From: an uncultured Flavobacteriaceae bacterium
Lineage (GTDB): Bacteria > Bacteroidota > Bacteroidia > Flavobacteriales > Flavobacteriaceae
Assembly: GCA_938018045.1 (NCBI GenBank)
Contig: CALIIP010000065.1
Span: 1-8,528, forward strand
Direction: 5' to 3'
Length of the DNA stretch: 8,528 bases
The position numbers and the translations under genes are program-made. Under the pieces are notes generated by a model. It worked only from the letters and a program-made list of their open reading frames with translations. It did not search any database and had not been told where the DNA came from. This document shows, piece by piece, positions 1 to 5,764 of the stretch; the first letter of the stretch is position 1; every line of letters begins with the position of its first letter.

Positions 1-1
1 T

Positions 2-157
2 AAAGAGAATGCACAATCTTTTGAAGTTTCTTTTAATGAAGAACTTCATCGTGTTATGATTCATGGTATTCTACATTATTGTGGCTATAAGGATAAAACA
101 AAAGAAGATAAAATTATCATGAGAGAAAAAGAAAATTTTTACTTATCCAAATTTTAA
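2..157 (+). CDS. ybeY: Endoribonuclease YbeY, 3' end only (rRNA maturation factor)
   Basis: The frame is open from the window edge and ends at TAA 155-157, giving the last 51 residues; the start lies outside the window. The segment HRVMIHGILHYCGYKD matches the metal-binding signature of the UPF0054/YbeY family (HGxLHxxGYxH in E. coli). The third ligand position is Asp instead of His, which I recall as usual in Bacteroidota. YbeY is a zinc-dependent endoribonuclease acting in 16S rRNA 3' maturation and ribosome quality control in the cytoplasm. The C-terminal tail (MREKENFYLSKF) is of normal type. The gene is co-oriented with mnmG 204 bases downstream, but a parS-like palindrome, a T-rich tract and a promoter element lie between them, so mnmG probably has its own promoter. 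Identity is fairly certain; everything upstream is unseen. Confidence 0.86.
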   Translation, partial: KENAQSFEVSFNEELHRVMIHGILHYCGYKDKTKEDKIIMREKENFYLSKF

Positions 158-164
158 TTTTTCA

Positions 165-180
165 CGTTCCACGTGGAACA
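165..180. promoter_or_regulatory. parS-like palindrome, copy 1
   Basis: CGTTCCACGTGGAACA contains the perfect 14-base palindrome GTTCCACGTGGAAC (166-179), beginning 8 bases after the ybeY stop codon. It differs at two positions from the B. subtilis-type parS site TGTTCCACGTGAAACA, and its left half GTTCCACGTG is identical. A 22-base stretch around it (163-184) recurs exactly at 341-362. Assignment as a ParB site is inferred from sequence similarity and from clustering with two further copies; an ordinary transcription-factor dyad is the alternative. Confidence 0.7.
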
Positions 181-260
181 ATTAATTTTTTTTGAATTTT
201 ATTTTTTTACTCTGTTTTTTTTAAATTTATTTTCTTTTCATTTTTTTTATTTTTATAAAT
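181..260. other. T-rich, very low-GC tract between two parS-like sites
   Basis: Only 6 of 80 bases are G or C, and the + strand consists largely of runs of T broken by single A, C or G. No open frame of interest is present. It could be an easily melted or curved region, an upstream promoter element for mnmG, or a rho-independent-like U-tract after ybeY (no strong stem other than the parS palindrome precedes it). Its position between parS-like copies 1 and 2 is the main reason to note it. Confidence 0.5.
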
Positions 261-316
261 TATTTATCACTAATAGTATTTAAGTATTAGTTAACAATTT
301 GAGTAGATATTTTCTT

Positions 317-324
317 TATCTTTG
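317..324 (+). promoter_or_regulatory. Predicted -7 promoter element for mnmG (TATCTTTG)
   Basis: TATCTTTG fits the Bacteroidota housekeeping-sigma -7 consensus TAnnTTTG. It lies 37 bases upstream of the mnmG ATG, so transcription would start near 330. The best TTG for a -33 element is at 299-301, with a spacing (15) shorter than usual, so the -33 box is uncertain. A start near 330 would place the whole second parS-like palindrome in the 5' untranslated region. Confidence 0.55.
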
Positions 325-342
325 CAAAAGATTTTAAAACCA

Positions 343-358
343 CGTTCCACGTGGAACA
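343..358. promoter_or_regulatory. parS-like palindrome, copy 2, abutting the mnmG start
   Basis: The same 16 bases as copy 1, with the 14-base perfect palindrome at 344-357 ending 4 bases before the mnmG ATG. It occupies the place where a ribosome binding site would be in other phyla; no Shine-Dalgarno sequence is seen, which is normal for Bacteroidota. In RNA it can fold as GUUCC/GGAAC around an ACGU loop directly upstream of the start codon. It may therefore act as DNA (ParB loading) or as RNA (start-site structure); the sequence alone does not decide. Confidence 0.7.
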
Positions 359-361
359 ATT

Positions 362-2239
362 ATGAGTATATACACAACACAATATGACGTTATCGTTGTT
401 GGTGGCGGTCACGCAGGAAGTGAAGCAGCAGCAGCAGCAGCCAATTTAGGAGCGCATACGCTCTTGATAACAATGAGTTTGCAGAATATTGCACAAATGA
501 GTTGTAATCCAGCTATGGGAGGAATCGCAAAAGGGCAGATTGTTCGTGAAATTGACGCTTTAGGAGGTTATAGCGCTATCATTACTGATAAAACAGCTAT
601 ACAGTTCAAGATGTTGAATAAATCTAAAGGACCCGCAATGTGGAGTCCAAGAGCTCAGAGTGACAGAATGCAATTTGCAGAAGCGTGGAGACAGCAGTTA
701 GAGAGCATTGAAATGTTAGACATGTTTCAAGACTCTGTTAACGGTTTATTGTTTGATGGCAATACAATTATAGGGGTTAAAACAGCACTTGGAATCGATA
801 TTAAGGCTAAAACAGTGATTGTAACTGCAGGAACTTTCTTAAACGGATTGATTCACATTGGTGAAAAAACCTTTGGTGGTGGACGTGCAGGAGAAAGAGC
901 ATCAACAGGAATTACTGAAGATTTAGTAGAAAAAGGCTTTGAATCTGGTCGTATGAAAACAGGAACACCTCCTAGAGTAGACGCTAGATCATTAGACTTT
1001 TCTAAAATGATTGAGCAACCTGGAGATGAAGTTCCAATGAAGTTTTCTTACCTACAAGATATTAAACCATTGACAGAACAACGTTCTTGTTATATGACAC
1101 ATACTTCTCTTGAAGTACACGATTTATTACGTACAGGATTTGATAGATCACCCATGTTTAATGGTAGAATTCAGAGTACAGGACCAAGATATTGTCCTTC
1201 AATAGAAGATAAAATTGATCGCTTTGCATCTAAAGAACGCCACCAATTGTTTATAGAACCAGAAGGTTGGAAAACTAATGAAATATATGTAAATGGCTTC
1301 TCAACTTCACTTCCAGATGATGTGCAAGACATGGCATTGCGTAAGTGTGCAGGATTTGAAAACGTAAAGTTTTTACGTTATGGTTATGCGATAGAATATG
1401 ACTATTTTCAACCTACACAATTGACACATACCCTTGAAACAAAATTGATAAAAAACTTATATTTTGCAGGTCAAATTAACGGAACTACAGGATACGAAGA
1501 AGCAGCTTGTCAAGGATTAATGGCAGGAATAAATGCTGCACATAACGTGCAAGATAAAGAGCCATTTATCTTAAAAAGAGATGATGCTTATATAGGTGTT
1601 TTGATAGATGACTTGATTACAAAAGGAACAGAAGAGCCTTATAGAATGTTTACTTCTCGAGCTGAATATCGCACACTTTTACGTCAAGATAATGCAGATT
1701 TGAGACTTACACCAATAGGTTTTAAAATCGGTTTAGCAAGTCAAGAACGATTAAATAGAGTAGAAGAAAAGCGTGATAAAACAGATTTATTTATCAAGTT
1801 TTTAAAAGAAACAAGTGTACTTCCTGAGGAAATAAATCCGATTTTAGAAGCGAATAATACGGCACTAATTAGTCAATCTATGAAGATGATTCGTATTGCT
1901 TCACGTCCTCAAATTAACTTTGCTGATATGCATAAATTATCAAAAGTAAGTCAATTTATTACTGATAATAACATAGATCAAGAAGTAGCAGAACAAGCAG
2001 AAATCCACATTAAATATTCTGGATATATTGCTAAAGAAAAGAACAATGCAGACAAACTGAATCGTCTCGAAAATGTCAAAATTCCAACGAGTTTTGATTA
2101 CCATAAATTGAAATCTATTTCGATAGAAGCAAAGCAAAAACTAACCAAAATTCAGCCAGCAACAATAGCACAAGCAAGCCGCATAAGTGGAGTTTCACCA
2201 AGCGATGTTTCGGTGCTTTTAGTGTATATGGGAAGATAG
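362..2239 (+). CDS. mnmG: tRNA uridine-5-carboxymethylaminomethyl modification enzyme MnmG (GidA)
   Basis: This 625-residue protein is full length for MnmG. With MnmE it installs the (carboxymethyl)aminomethyl group on wobble U34 of certain tRNAs, using FAD, NADH and methylene-THF in the cytoplasm. The N-terminal Rossmann FAD site is VVGGGHAG (12-19), followed by a six-alanine helix. CNPAMGGIAKG (48-58) and GPRYCPSIEDK (274-284) carry Cys48 and Cys278, matching the two conserved cysteines of the E. coli enzyme. GQINGTTGYEEAACQGL (370-386) is the second FAD signature, and EEPYRMFTSRAEYR (424-437) and the C-terminal ASRISGVSP helical domain that contacts MnmE are intact. The ATG at 362 is chosen because the dinucleotide-binding strand starts right after it. 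parS-like palindromes sit 4 bases before the start and 1 base after the stop. The methyltransferase gene follows after 48 bases and is probably cotranscribed. Confidence 0.98.
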   Translation: MSIYTTQYDVIVVGGGHAGSEAAAAAANLGAHTLLITMSLQNIAQMSCNPAMGGIAKGQIVREIDALGGYSAIITDKTAIQFKMLNKSKGPAMWSPRAQSDRMQFAEAWRQQLESIEMLDMFQDSVNGLLFDGNTIIGVKTALGIDIKAKTVIVTAGTFLNGLIHIGEKTFGGGRAGERASTGITEDLVEKGFESGRMKTGTPPRVDARSLDFSKMIEQPGDEVPMKFSYLQDIKPLTEQRSCYMTHTSLEVHDLLRTGFDRSPMFNGRIQSTGPRYCPSIEDKIDRFASKERHQLFIEPEGWKTNEIYVNGFSTSLPDDVQDMALRKCAGFENVKFLRYGYAIEYDYFQPTQLTHTLETKLIKNLYFAGQINGTTGYEEAACQGLMAGINAAHNVQDKEPFILKRDDAYIGVLIDDLITKGTEEPYRMFTSRAEYRTLLRQDNADLRLTPIGFKIGLASQERLNRVEEKRDKTDLFIKFLKETSVLPEEINPILEANNTALISQSMKMIRIASRPQINFADMHKLSKVSQFITDNNIDQEVAEQAEIHIKYSGYIAKEKNNADKLNRLENVKIPTSFDYHKLKSISIEAKQKLTKIQPATIAQASRISGVSPSDVSVLLVYMGR

Positions 2240-2255
2240 CGTTCCACGTGGAACA
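2240..2255. promoter_or_regulatory. parS-like palindrome, copy 3, abutting the mnmG stop
   Basis: CGTTCCACGTGGAACA again, with the palindrome at 2241-2254 starting one base after the mnmG TAG. The 16 bases are identical to copies 1 and 2, but the downstream flank (CTCACC) differs, so only the site is conserved here. It lies in the 48-base gap before the methyltransferase gene. No U-tract follows, so it is unlikely to be an intrinsic terminator. Confidence 0.7.
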
Positions 2256-2287
2256 CTCACCAACAACCCAACAAAATAAAGGGTTTT

Positions 2288-3217
2288 ATGATAAAAATTT
2301 TAAATTCTCCTATAAATAACAACACTTTAAAGCCTTATTTGAAGTGTGTAGATCATACGGTTTCTAAGAAAGAATTTTCCATTTTGATTGATGAGTCTTC
2401 AGAGTTATTGGTAACATCGCCAAGACCAAAAGATGAATCTTTAGGAGCATATTATAAGAGTGAAAATTACATTTCTCACACAGATTCTCAACAATCACTT
2501 TTCGACAAAATTTACCAGTTTGTAAAACGATATTCCATCGCTAAAAAAGTGAAATTGGTTGATAGTTTTTTTGATCATAATTCTTCAAATAAAACAGTAT
2601 TAGATGTAGGATGTGGGACAGGAGATTTTCTGTTGGCTTGTCAAAAAAGGGACTATAACATTTTTGGAGTTGAGCCAAACGAAAAAGCAAAAACACTTGC
2701 CGAAAATAAATTAAATAATTTGTCAGTTCGAGCGGAGTCGAGAACCAAATCAAAAGACAAAAATATTTTTTCATCCATCGAAGAATTAGATCCTAAACAA
2801 CAATTTGATTGCATCACATTATGGCATGTTTTAGAACACGTTCCAAATTTGACGGAATACATTTCGAGTTTAAAAAAATTTTTAAAACCAACTGGAACTT
2901 TAATTATTGCTGTTCCAAATTATAAAAGTTTTGATGCAAAGTATTACGGAAAATTTTGGGCTGCTTTTGACCTTCCAAGACACCTTTGGCATTTTTCAAA
3001 AAAATCAATTTCTTTACTTTTTGAAACAGAAAATATGAAAGTGACCAAAACAATTCCGATGAAATTTGATTCCTTTTATGTGTCGCTTTTGAGTGAGAAA
3101 TATCAGACAAAAAAATCAAATCCTTTCAAAGCATTTTTTATTGGATTAAAATCTAATATAAAGGCAAAGAAATCAAAAGAGTATTCATCACACATATATA
3201 TCATTAAAAACGGTTAA
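2288..3217 (+). CDS. Class I SAM-dependent methyltransferase carrying an in-frame repeat-derived insert
   Basis: This 309-residue cytoplasmic protein has the Methyltransf_23-type Rossmann fold. Motif I is VLDVGCGTGDF (104-114), the acidic end of strand 2 is VEPNEKA (128-134), motif IV-like DCITLWHVLEHVPNL spans 174-188, and LKPTGTLIIAVPNY (199-212) follows. The segment FDAKYYGKFWAAFDLPRHLWHFS (215-237) is typical of a flavobacterial family usually beside mnmG. The substrate is unknown. Related proteins often have an N-terminal cysteine cluster; here only C20 remains and the rest reads as SSELLVTSPRP. Residues 145-153 (LSVRAESRT) are encoded by a 26-base sequence that also occurs between genes at 8289-8314, followed by a lysine-rich stretch (KSKDK). 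They fall in the loop between the helix after motif II and the SSIEEL strand, where I recall relatives being shorter, so the enzyme may tolerate the insert. No ribosome binding site is seen. Probably cotranscribed with mnmG. Confidence 0.9.
   Translation: MIKILNSPINNNTLKPYLKCVDHTVSKKEFSILIDESSELLVTSPRPKDESLGAYYKSENYISHTDSQQSLFDKIYQFVKRYSIAKKVKLVDSFFDHNSSNKTVLDVGCGTGDFLLACQKRDYNIFGVEPNEKAKTLAENKLNNLSVRAESRTKSKDKNIFSSIEELDPKQQFDCITLWHVLEHVPNLTEYISSLKKFLKPTGTLIIAVPNYKSFDAKYYGKFWAAFDLPRHLWHFSKKSISLLFETENMKVTKTIPMKFDSFYVSLLSEKYQTKKSNPFKAFFIGLKSNIKAKKSKEYSSHIYIIKNG
2720..2745 (+). repeat. Interspersed half-element embedded in the methyltransferase gene
   Basis: Twenty-six bases are identical to 8289-8314, with core GTCAGTTCGAGCGGAGTCGA. 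The identity ends abruptly on both sides (T/A at the left flank, C/T at the right). The copy starts exactly on a codon boundary (codon 145 of the methyltransferase) and reads LSVRAESRT. None of its three forward frames contains a stop. The second, mirrored arm of the full element at 8332-8358 is absent here. It is therefore a single-arm copy in a coding region. Confidence 0.85.
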
Positions 3218-3230
3218 AATGAATTTTAAC
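3213..3230. other. Near-perfect AT palindrome over the methyltransferase stop codon
   Basis: GTTAAAAT and ATTTTAAC are exact reverse complements separated by GA, and the dyad overlaps the TAA stop at 3215-3217. As RNA the stem is AU-rich with an impossibly small loop and no U-tract after it, so it would be a poor intrinsic terminator. A protein-binding dyad or chance in AT-rich DNA are equally plausible. Confidence 0.3.
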
Positions 3231-3440
3231 AAAACACTATTAGATGATTTATGTAAAAACATCACTTATGCTCTCTATAAATATAAAGCCTCTTAAATCG
3301 CTTAAAAACAGCACAAACTAAATAAAGATAACTTATAGCAACTTGAAATCAGCATAGAAAATTCTTATGGTGATGTTTTAAGAAAATTTATCAGAAAATA
3401 AAGGAATCAGGAAAATAGAAAATCAACAATAAAATTTTTA
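3231..3440. other. Intergenic stretch with possible decayed coding sequence
   Basis: No intact gene is present. A 25-codon frame begins at ATG 3219 (MNFNKTLLDDLCKNITYALY...) and stops near 3296. A second short open stretch, including IENSYGDVLRKFIRK, ends at a TAA near 3402. Both have coding-like composition but are broken by several stops between them, and I do not recognise either. AAAACATCAC at 3256-3265 is the exact reverse complement of GTGATGTTTT at 3370-3379, bracketing about 100 bases. This may be a gene relic or the remnant of a small mobile element, but chance is not excluded. Confidence 0.3.
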
Positions 3441-3448
3441 TATCTTCG
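3441..3448 (+). promoter_or_regulatory. Predicted -7 promoter element for the OmpH-like gene (TATCTTCG)
   Basis: TATCTTCG is a one-base variant of TAnnTTTG located 39 bases before the ATG at 3488, giving an untranslated leader of roughly 30 bases. No convincing TTG -33 element is seen upstream. With the 270-base gap after the methyltransferase gene, this suggests that the OmpH-like gene is transcribed separately. Confidence 0.5.
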
Positions 3449-3487
3449 CATCCTGAAAAATTAATAACAAATTATAAAATACATTAA

Positions 3488-4003
3488 ATGAAAAAAGTAG
3501 TAATAGTATTTGCAAGCGTTTTATTATTCGCATCGTGTACACAAACAAAAATCGGTTACGTAGATGTAGAAGAATTAATGAAAGAATATGACGCAACAAA
3601 AGATGTTGAAGCGTCATTGAAAGTTGATCAAGAAAAAATGGGAAAATCATTAGATAGTTTAAACGCAGCTTTTCAAGGAAAAGTTGAAGCGTACTATAAG
3701 AAAGCCCAAAGAATGTCTGCAAAGTCAAGACAAGAAAGTGAAGATGCTCTTAAACAGGAACAAGGCGTAATTCAGCAAGCACAATCTCAAGCACAGCAAA
3801 TCTTACAACAAAAGAGTCAAGTAGGAATTGATGACTTAACCAAAACAGTAGATAGTGTTGTTGCTGCTTATGCAACGACAAATAAGTATAACATGATTCT
3901 AGGAACAAGTGGAAATGGAACAGTAATGTATGGCGATGATGCGATGAATCTTACTGAAGCTATTCTAGATGTTTTAAATACATCCTACGAAGAGAAAAAA
4001 TAA
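3488..4003 (+). CDS. OmpH/Skp-family periplasmic chaperone-like lipoprotein
   Basis: This 171-residue protein begins with a signal peptide whose hydrophobic core (VVIVFASVLLF) ends in a lipobox-like FASC, so Cys17 is the likely lipidation site and the protein probably anchors in the envelope. KIGYVDVEELMKEY (21-34) is the typical entry strand of OmpH/Skp proteins. Residues about 37-112 are a long Lys/Glu/Gln-rich coiled coil, corresponding to the tentacle arms of Skp, with a Gln-rich end (QQAQSQAQQILQQ). The C-terminal YNMILGTSGNGTVMYGDDAMNLTEAIL (134-160) rebuilds the small beta body and is characteristic of Bacteroidota members. Skp chaperones unfolded outer-membrane proteins; a lipid-anchored version would act at a membrane surface, which is inference. 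It is transcribed toward the DoxX-like gene and ends before a strong hairpin. The E. coli name skp is not assigned because Bacteroidota carry several paralogues. Confidence 0.88.
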   Translation: MKKVVIVFASVLLFASCTQTKIGYVDVEELMKEYDATKDVEASLKVDQEKMGKSLDSLNAAFQGKVEAYYKKAQRMSAKSRQESEDALKQEQGVIQQAQSQAQQILQQKSQVGIDDLTKTVDSVVAAYATTNKYNMILGTSGNGTVMYGDDAMNLTEAILDVLNTSYEEKK

Positions 4004-4030
4004 AGTTCTTATCTTATCTATAGAAATATT

Positions 4031-4062
4031 AAAAGTTCGTTATTTATTTAACGGACTTTTTT
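4031..4062. terminator. Bidirectional intrinsic terminator between convergent genes
   Basis: AAAAGTTCGTTA (4031-4042) pairs with TAACGGACTTTT (4049-4060) over 12 positions, one of them a G-U pair, around a 6-base loop. The 3' side continues into TTTTTT, giving a U-tract for + strand transcripts from the OmpH-like gene 27 bases upstream. On the minus strand the stem is followed by CTTTTAATATTT, so it can also stop transcripts from the DoxX-like gene, whose TAA at 4063-4061 touches the hairpin. Confidence 0.85.
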
Positions 4063-4456
4063 ATTGTAATAAATAGACTCCAAAAACAGCAATGATAAAA
4101 TAAACTGCAAGTGTCATTGCGCCAGCATAATCTTTTGCAAGGCGTTGACCAATCAATAGAAAAATAAGTGTGATGGCGCTTAATTCAGTTCCTAACAATG
4201 CAATTTCTTTCATTTCTGATGTTGCTAATTGATAGACACCAACAACCATTAAAACTCCCGCAATTAGTTCGAGAATTAAAATTGTTCCCAATAATAAAGG
4301 AACCATATTTTTTAATGGCGAATTTGCAAAATGACCTTTGATAAAACCTAAGTTTCCATTCCAATCAGTAATTTTATCAATTCCAGACTGAAGGAACGTT
4401 ACTATTAAAAAAACTAAGATTAATATTTCTGCAGAATGATTGTTAAAGATATTCAT
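4061..4456 (-). CDS. DoxX-family (DoxX/DoxD-like) inner-membrane protein
   Basis: This 131-residue protein has four predicted membrane helices at about 9-25, 51-75, 84-103 and 112-130, the size and topology of small DoxX-family proteins. The GIDKITDW segment after the first helix and the G-rich ELIAGVLMVVG in the second helix fit the family. Members are linked to quinone, thiosulfate or redox functions in a few organisms, but most are uncharacterised and no substrate can be given here. The start ATG at 4456-4454 immediately precedes the amphipathic N-terminus; no ribosome binding site is seen. It lies downstream of holB on the same strand, 167 bases away with an interspersed hairpin element in the gap. 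It may be read from the holB promoter, as I see no clear TAnnTTTG in front of it. Its stop codon touches the shared terminator. Confidence 0.8.
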   Translation of the reverse strand: MNIFNNHSAEILILVFLIVTFLQSGIDKITDWNGNLGFIKGHFANSPLKNMVPLLLGTILILELIAGVLMVVGVYQLATSEMKEIALLGTELSAITLIFLLIGQRLAKDYAGAMTLAVYFIIAVFGVYLLQ

Positions 4457-4509
4457 ATGATGTTTTTAAGTTGATTTGTTTATTCGTTTAGTTGGTGTTT
4501 TCGGCTTCT

Positions 4510-4577
4510 TGTCATTCTGAACTTGATTCAGAATCTATTTGTTTTATGATGGATTCCGCATCAAGTGCGGAATGACA
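4510..4577. repeat. 68-base interspersed element of two mirrored hairpins (TGTCA...TGACA)
   Basis: The left half contains ATTCTGAA (4514-4521) and TTCAGAAT (4527-4534), a perfect 8-base stem with loop CTTGA. The right half contains ATTCCGCA (4553-4560) and TGCGGAAT (4566-4573), a perfect 8-base stem with loop TCAAG. The halves are inverted copies of each other, so one long imperfect stem from TGTCATTC to GAATGACA can form instead. The two places where the halves differ are compensated within each hairpin (T-A against C-G, and A-T against C-G). It lies in the holB-DoxX gap, so it would be in any holB-DoxX transcript. REP/BIME-like or MITE-like origin is inferred from shape and recurrence. Confidence 0.8.
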
Positions 4578-4623
4578 GTTTGAGTTTTTAATCTTTTAAT
4601 TCTTCAATCTTTAAATAGGTTTT

Positions 4624-5760
4624 TTACTCTTTCGTATGCAATAATCGTGTTAGTTTAATTGATAAATCTAAGAGTACAATTTTAGCATTTCCGTTTCTTT
4701 CTATATGATATATAGCATCATTTACTTCTTTATTGATGTTTACAATATTATTACCATGCACAAACGGAGCAAATTTATTTAGATCAAAACCTTGCGTTTT
4801 CGTTTCTAGAAATACCAAATTCGACGCTTTATAATTAGTCAATAACGCTTGTCTAAAAAACTGCAAGCAATAGTTTAAAAAGCGCTTTTGTGTTTCTCTA
4901 CCAGTTTTTGCAATAGCATCGCTCCAACCTATTAATTCATTAATTACAGTTGCATTTCCTCTTGCTCTAAAAGCAGTACGAATCCAAGTGATAAACCATT
5001 CTTCAAAAACAGTATCAGCATCATCTTTGTGTAAAATTTGAAGTGCTTTGTTATAATTTCCATCACACTGATGCGCTATTTTACGTGCTTCGTTTTCTGA
5101 TATTCCTTCTGATGAAATCAAACCATTTACAATATCACTTGTACTTAAGACAGGAAAATGTAAGGCTTGACATCTAGATCGAATTGTTCCAATGATTTGT
5201 TCTTCATTTTCGGTAATTAAAAGGAAGACTGTTTTTTTCGGAGGCTCTTCAATCAGTTTCAATAATTTATTGGATGCAGCAATATTCATTTTTTCTGCCA
5301 TCCATATAATCATGACTTTATAACCACCTTCGTAAGATTTTAATTGCAATGATTTTACGATTGATAAAGCCTCATCAACACCAATATTTCCTTGTTTTTT
5401 TTCAACACCAATAGATTGCAACCAATTAAATAGATTACCATAAGGTTGGTTGGCTACAAAAGTTCGCCAATCATTCAAAAACAAGTTACTTACTGGATGT
5501 TTTTTAACCTTATCATTTATAGTTACAGGAAAGGCAAAGTGTAAATCTGGATGCGCTAATTTGTCGCATTTTAAATTACAAGCATCAACATCTATATTGT
5601 CTATACAAAGTATGTGTTGTGCATAGGCAATTGCCATAGCGAGTGTTCCAGAACCTTCTTTACCAACAAACAACTGCGCGTGAGGAATACGACCATTAGC
5701 AGCAGATTGTTGCAAATGATTCTTTATATGTTCTTGCCCTAAAATTTCAGAAAAACGCAT
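4624..5760 (-). CDS. holB: DNA polymerase III subunit delta' (clamp loader)
   Basis: At 378 residues this matches Bacteroidota delta' subunits. In the clamp-loader complex delta' works with delta and gamma/tau to open and load the sliding clamp on primed DNA. The N-terminal FSEILGQEHIKNHL (3-16) and GRIPHAQLFVG (23-33) are typical. The P-loop region reads GKEGSGTLAM (33-42), with no lysine at the nucleotide-binding position, as expected for the ATPase-inactive delta' subunit. Cys52, Cys61 and Cys65 with HPDLH (70-74) form the zinc-module region. VMIIWMAEKMN (149-159) is the Walker B-like strand, NKLLKLIEEPP spans 164-174, and the SRC motif is at 195-197. The C-terminal half is the helical collar domain. 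The MRFSEILGQ start is the family start. A TATATTTG promoter element lies only 4 bases upstream, suggesting a very short leader or none. Divergent from pgk. Confidence 0.94.
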   Translation of the reverse strand: MRFSEILGQEHIKNHLQQSAANGRIPHAQLFVGKEGSGTLAMAIAYAQHILCIDNIDVDACNLKCDKLAHPDLHFAFPVTINDKVKKHPVSNLFLNDWRTFVANQPYGNLFNWLQSIGVEKKQGNIGVDEALSIVKSLQLKSYEGGYKVMIIWMAEKMNIAASNKLLKLIEEPPKKTVFLLITENEEQIIGTIRSRCQALHFPVLSTSDIVNGLISSEGISENEARKIAHQCDGNYNKALQILHKDDADTVFEEWFITWIRTAFRARGNATVINELIGWSDAIAKTGRETQKRFLNYCLQFFRQALLTNYKASNLVFLETKTQGFDLNKFAPFVHGNNIVNINKEVNDAIYHIERNGNAKIVLLDLSIKLTRLLHTKE

Positions 5761-5764
5761 TGTA

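Noticed and set aside
143..151. TTATCCAAA as a DnaA box
   Set aside because: One mismatch to TTATNCACA, a single copy, and inside the end of ybeY; no cluster of boxes, so an origin cannot be claimed.
425..442. (GCA)5 run as a phase-variable microsatellite
   Set aside because: Trinucleotide units cannot shift frame, and the alanine run is a normal part of the MnmG FAD-binding helix.
1940..2137. Antisense open frame within mnmG (and similar ones in the methyltransferase, OmpH and pgk genes)
   Set aside because: They overlie clearly coding sequence, have low-complexity composition typical of reverse frames of AT-rich genes, and match no known family.
2837..2845. CACGTTCCA in the methyltransferase gene as a parS half-site
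   Set aside because: Matches part of the parS-like motif only and lacks the palindrome; it encodes the conserved EHVPNL residues.
3219..3296. 25-codon frame starting at ATG 3219 as a small gene
   Set aside because: Too short, not recognised, no signal peptide or membrane segment, and starts inside the palindrome over the upstream stop codon; treated as a possible relic.
5655..5665. holB P-loop without lysine as a damaged ATPase
   Set aside because: Delta' subunits normally lack a functional nucleotide-binding lysine, so this is the expected state.
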